This document shows, one piece after another, positions 3,464 to 6,563 of a stretch of 6,563 nt of DNA. Position 1 is the stretch's first letter. The number at the start of each line of letters is the position of its first letter. Both the position numbers and the translations under genes were made by a program. The notes beneath the pieces are model-generated. The model had not been told where the DNA came from. It made no database searches and worked only from the letters and a program-made list of their open reading frames with translations. The stretch is taken from positions 1-6,563 of the forward strand of contig JBKPDC010000165.1 of assembly GCA_046727715.1 (NCBI GenBank), in the 5' to 3' direction. Source of the DNA: CAVQLX01 sp046727715. Lineage in GTDB: Bacteria; Desulfobacterota; Binatia; DP-6.

Positions 3464-6406
3464 GCCATTCCCGCCCGTCCCCTCGACCCGGCCAAGGATC
3501 GCGACCGCCGACTGGCCGAGTCGCGGGCGGCGTACCACAACAACCCGTATCAGTTCCGCGACCGGCGGCTCGGCGAGTCACGCTCGGCGTGGGTGCGTTC
3601 CTTCGCCGCCGACGACATGAAGGTGCTGATCGTCTGTCGCGGCCCGATCCGCAAGGAAGCGATCGACGTCTTCCGCGAGATGGGCATGACCCAGGTGGGG
3701 ATGCTGCTGTCCGAGAAGGATTCGATCGTCTTCCCGCGCGCGCTGTCGCCCGAGCTCCGCATCATGAACCCCCGGTACGTGCACCCCGTGCCCGACTACA
3801 CGGGGGCCACCAAGGAGGAGCGCGACGAGCGGGTGCGGCAGATCATCCGCATCTGCAAGCAGCACGGCTACGACTCCGTCTTCGCCGGCTACGGCTTCAT
3901 GGCCGAGGACGCCGGCTTCGTCCGTGCGCTCGAGGATGCCGGCATCACCTTCATCGGCCCGTGCTCCCACACGCAGACGGCGGCGGGCGCGAAGGACGAG
4001 GCCAAGCGGACCGCGATCGAGAACGGGGTGTCGGTCACGCCCGGCGTGAACGACGCCACGGTGCGGACGCTGCTGCGCAAGTATCCCGACCGGGCGGCGC
4101 TCGCCCGCGTGGTTCTCGAGCATGGGCTCGACGTCCCGGGGGCCGGTGATCCCGCGCGACCCCTCGCCGCCCTGGGCGAAGCGATCCTGGAGGCGTCATA
4201 TCGCAAGCACGTCGATCTCTTCACCATCGACGAGCTGGGCGAGACGCTCCGGCTGGAAGTCGAACGCCTGCTGGCCGAGCAGCCGGAGCGCCGCTTCCGC
4301 CTGAAGGCCATCGGCGGCGGCGGCGGCAAGGGGCAGCGCATCTTCGGCGACGCGGCCCTGGTGCCCGGGCTCGTGCGCGAGGTCCTCGCGGAGGTGAAGG
4401 CCACCGGCCCCGGCGACAACAAGAACATGCTGCTCGAGCTGAACATCGAGCAGACCCGGCACAACGAGATCCAGCTCCTCGGCAACGGCGAGTGGTGCGT
4501 CGCGCTCGGCGGGCGCGACTGCTCGCTCCAGATGCACGAGCAGAAGCTGGTGGAGGTTTCGATCACGCAGGAGGGGCTGCGCGATGCCATCGCCGAGGCG
4601 CTGGTCGCGGGACGGACCGCGAAGGTCCGCGCCCTCGAGAGCGATCTCGCCGTGCTCACGCGCATGGAGGGCGAGGCCGAGCGGTTCGGCCAGGCGGTCA
4701 AGCTCGACTCGGCGTCGACGTTCGAGTGCATCGTCGATGGCGACCGGCACTACTTCATGGAGGTGAACACGCGCATCCAGGTGGAGCACCGCGTCTCGGA
4801 GCTGTGCTACGCGCTCAGGTTCACCAACCCGGACGACCCGAGCGACTGGTTCGAGGTGCACTCCCTGGTGGAGGCGATGGCGCTCATCGCCCGCCACAAG
4901 GACCGGCTGCCTCGACCCACCAGGGTCCGGCGTGACGGAGCGGCCGTCGAGGCGCGGCTCAACGCCACGGACCGCGCCCTCAGCCCTGCCGCTGGCGGGG
5001 TCATCGTGTCGTGGTCCGATCCCATCCCGGGTGAGATCCGCGACGATCAGGGCATCTCGATCAAGAACCCCGACACGGGGCTGTTCATGCGCTACCGGCT
5101 GGCCGGCGCCTACGACTCGAACGTGGCGCTGCTGCTCGCCACCGGGGAGGACCGCGCCCGCGCCTGGGAGCGACTCGTCGACATCTTCCGCCGCACCACC
5201 ATCCGCGGCATCGACCTCGCGACCAACCTGGAATTCCACTACGGCATCCTCACCTGGTTCCTGGCGCGCGACCCCTGGGCCAAGCCCACCACCAAATTCG
5301 TCGTGCCGTACCTCACCCTGGTGGGTGAGGTGGCACAGGAGGCCCACGGCATCGACCTCGACTACGCCTTCCAGCAGATCGCCCGGCGCGCGACGGCCGC
5401 GGCCGCACCCGAGGCCCTCGAGGCCACGCGGCAGGTGATCGAGCTGAAGGAGACGCTGCTCGAACACCCGATCCGCATGCTGTTCGACGAACCGCACTTC
5501 CTCGCCGCCTGGCTCTCGCAGCACCGGCTCGACTTCGTGGTGCGTGACGATCGCGTCGAGTGGCAGCGCAACCCGGTCGAGGTGCTGGCCGAGACCTACC
5601 GGCTCCTCAACATGGACGCCGCGCACATCGGGGCGGTCCACCGCATCTGGGACCATGACAAGGCCCTGCTCGCCCGGGCGCTGGCCTTCTACGAGAAGCT
5701 CGCGACCCGCGTGCCGGGTGGTACGACCTGGCAGGACCTCGATGCCACGCTGCGGGGCGAGGAGCCCGCGTTCGGGTTCGACGACGTCACCTGGACGCGC
5801 GTGCGCGCCGCGCATGCCGGCCACCAGCTGGGGCTCGACATCCTGGCGCTCCTGCCCCTGATCGCGTCCCGGACCGGCTTCTACGATCTCGAGCTCGCGG
5901 AAGACTTGACGGTCCACATCCCCGAGCGCCTGCACGACCCGAAGCACCAGGAAGCCATGCGGAAAGTCCTGGTGCCGCCACCGGTCACCAAGGCAGACGA
6001 GATCGTGGCCGCGATGGGTGGGACGTTCTACGGCCAGGAAGCGCCCACCCTGCCGCCGTTCGTGGCGCAGGGCACGCACTTCGACAAGGGCGACGCCCTC
6101 TACATCATCGAGGTCATGAAGATGTTCAACAAGGTGTACGCGAGCTTCGCCGGCACCGTGACCGAGGTGCTGGTGGAGAACGGGACGGTCGTGCGCAAAG
6201 GCCAGCCGCTGTTCCGCATCCAGCCCGACGAGGTGTTCGTCGAGGAAGATCCTGCCGAGCGCGAACAGCGACTGCGCGCGAACACGGAAGCATACCTCGT
6301 CCGCCTCGGGGAGCCGCCCGTCAGGGGGGAGTCGGACTTCCTCAGCGCCGGGCGAGCACGACGGTCAGGGTCCAATCCTCGAACGCGTCCGCCGCGGGAT
6401 CGGTAG
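3461..6406 (+). CDS. biotin carboxylase/biotin carrier fusion subunit of an acyl-CoA carboxylase
   Basis: The 981-residue protein should carboxylate its own biotin with ATP and bicarbonate and present it to the carboxyltransferase encoded just upstream. Domains: an unusual N-terminal segment (1-52); biotin carboxylase N-domain from MKVLIVCRG (Met53); ATP-grasp with Lys178, Lys282, the loop KAIGGGGGKGQR (282-293), DCSLQMHEQK (Lys362) and MEVNTRIQVEH (433-443, Arg438); C-domain with EARLNATD (Arg499), ending near 610. These align with E. coli AccC Lys116, Lys159, Lys238, Arg292 and Arg338. A linker of about 220 residues (615-835), mostly helical in appearance, follows and is not recognised. The biotinyl domain (about 845-921) has GTFYGQEAP, then EVMKM with Lys887 as the biotin site. 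A basic tail ends the protein. Compared with AccC, Lys178-Lys282 is about 60 residues longer. It is translationally coupled to the upstream gene; its last 65 bp overlap a convergent gene. The enzyme class is secure, the substrate open. Confidence 0.93.
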   Translation: MAIPARPLDPAKDRDRRLAESRAAYHNNPYQFRDRRLGESRSAWVRSFAADDMKVLIVCRGPIRKEAIDVFREMGMTQVGMLLSEKDSIVFPRALSPELRIMNPRYVHPVPDYTGATKEERDERVRQIIRICKQHGYDSVFAGYGFMAEDAGFVRALEDAGITFIGPCSHTQTAAGAKDEAKRTAIENGVSVTPGVNDATVRTLLRKYPDRAALARVVLEHGLDVPGAGDPARPLAALGEAILEASYRKHVDLFTIDELGETLRLEVERLLAEQPERRFRLKAIGGGGGKGQRIFGDAALVPGLVREVLAEVKATGPGDNKNMLLELNIEQTRHNEIQLLGNGEWCVALGGRDCSLQMHEQKLVEVSITQEGLRDAIAEALVAGRTAKVRALESDLAVLTRMEGEAERFGQAVKLDSASTFECIVDGDRHYFMEVNTRIQVEHRVSELCYALRFTNPDDPSDWFEVHSLVEAMALIARHKDRLPRPTRVRRDGAAVEARLNATDRALSPAAGGVIVSWSDPIPGEIRDDQGISIKNPDTGLFMRYRLAGAYDSNVALLLATGEDRARAWERLVDIFRRTTIRGIDLATNLEFHYGILTWFLARDPWAKPTTKFVVPYLTLVGEVAQEAHGIDLDYAFQQIARRATAAAAPEALEATRQVIELKETLLEHPIRMLFDEPHFLAAWLSQHRLDFVVRDDRVEWQRNPVEVLAETYRLLNMDAAHIGAVHRIWDHDKALLARALAFYEKLATRVPGGTTWQDLDATLRGEEPAFGFDDVTWTRVRAAHAGHQLGLDILALLPLIASRTGFYDLELAEDLTVHIPERLHDPKHQEAMRKVLVPPPVTKADEIVAAMGGTFYGQEAPTLPPFVAQGTHFDKGDALYIIEVMKMFNKVYASFAGTVTEVLVENGTVVRKGQPLFRIQPDEVFVEEDPAEREQRLRANTEAYLVRLGEPPVRGESDFLSAGRARRSGSNPRTRPPRDR
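3503..3589 (+). repeat. tandem duplication encoding DRRLxESRxA
   Basis: The N-terminal extension of the biotin carboxylase subunit carries DRRLAESRAA (residues 15-24) and DRRLGESRSA (34-43), starting at 3503 and 3560, with a 57-bp (19-codon) period. Synonymous codon differences show that the duplication is not brand new. The helix-like, charged repeat lies outside the catalytic fold. Confidence 0.75.
6342..6406. other. tail-to-tail overlap of convergent genes
   Basis: The biotin carboxylase frame runs to TAG 6404-6406, while the minus-strand gene stops at TGA 6344-6342, giving 65 bp read in both directions. There is no room for, and no sign of, an intrinsic terminator between them. The carboxylase residues here (GRARRSGSNPRTRPPRDR) are low-complexity and basic, as expected when a frame extends into DNA shaped by another gene. 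Confidence 0.75.
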
Positions 6407-6563
6407 CAAACCGCGCCTCGAGGCGCGCGAAGTACTCGTCGAGCAGCCGCCCGGGCTCCACGCCGGCGCGGGCCGCGGGGACGAACAGGTGCCGGCGCAG
6501 CGTCGATTCCGCGAACCCGCGCACGAACGCGGCGTACGACCGCGCGTATCCGGCCGTGACGGT
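6342..6563 (-). CDS. C-terminal end of a protein, possibly a SAM-dependent methyltransferase (5' end beyond right edge)
   Basis: The minus-strand frame is open from the right edge to TGA 6344-6342 and shows 73 residues. Seen: a helical stretch with VRGFAESTLRRHL, then LLDEYFARLEAR, and a final strand-like FEDWTLTVVLARR. The order of helix, helix and terminal hydrophobic strand ending in ARR resembles the C-terminus of class I SAM-dependent methyltransferases, but the SAM-binding motifs would lie outside the window, so that name is only a guess. A GTG at 6524 could start a 60-residue protein, but the frame continues open upstream, so a longer gene is more likely. It converges on the carboxylase operon and has no evident functional tie to it. 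Confidence 0.6.
   Translation of the reverse strand, partial: TVTAGYARSYAAFVRGFAESTLRRHLFVPAARAGVEPGRLLDEYFARLEARFATDPAADAFEDWTLTVVLARR

Noticed and set aside
4196..6079. 627-residue minus-strand open frame
   Set aside because: It is antisense to the biotin carboxylase, Val/Gly/Arg/Asp-rich without motifs; long shadows are expected at this GC content.
6342..6524. A complete 60-residue protein starting at GTG 6524
   Set aside because: The frame stays open to the window edge, so it is more likely the end of a longer gene.

Overview
The window is GC-rich bacterial chromosomal DNA with tightly packed genes and no RNA genes, insertion sequences, CRISPR arrays or phage genes that I can see. The high GC, a secreted protein with a Cys/Asp-rich head and a very long Thr tail, and the carboxylase pair suggest an uncultured deltaproteobacterial-type lineage (Binatota/Desulfobacterota-like). 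That placement rests on recalled protein style only and is tentative.

Layout. (1) 1-609, minus strand: the N-terminal 203 residues of an alpha/beta-fold hydrolase with an Asp nucleophile (epoxide hydrolase/haloalkane dehalogenase type), cut by the left edge. (2) 676-1599, minus strand: a probably exported protein with a signal peptide, a ten-cysteine Asp-rich head and a Thr/Ser tail of about 125 residues that contains a near-perfect 93-bp direct repeat. It probably starts at an internal GTG, just downstream of a sigma70-like promoter. (3) 1600-1766: a divergent intergenic region with very GC-rich inverted repeats just before the next gene. (4) 1767-3461 and 3461-6406, plus strand: a two-gene operon joined by a TGATG overlap. 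It encodes a PccB/AccD-type carboxyltransferase (564 aa) and a 981-aa biotin carboxylase/biotin carrier fusion. (5) 6342-6563, minus strand: the last 73 codons of a gene that may be a SAM-dependent methyltransferase. It converges on the carboxylase gene and overlaps its 3' end by 65 bp.

How the genes work together. The two plus-strand proteins should form one biotin-dependent acyl-CoA carboxylase. The large subunit would carboxylate its own biotin (on Lys887) using ATP and bicarbonate, and the small subunit would move the carboxyl group to an acyl-CoA. The complex departs from textbook acetyl-, propionyl- and methylcrotonyl-CoA carboxylases in several ways. It has an extra N-terminal segment with an internal duplication, about 60 extra residues in the ATP-grasp domain, an uncharacterised linker of about 220 residues, an EVMKM biotin site with an AccB-like GTFY segment, and altered residues in the carboxyltransferase (DSAGAF; Ala at the usual acyl-specificity position). 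The substrate cannot be assigned from sequence. This pair is the most interesting part of the window. The minus-strand genes have no evident functional link to it.
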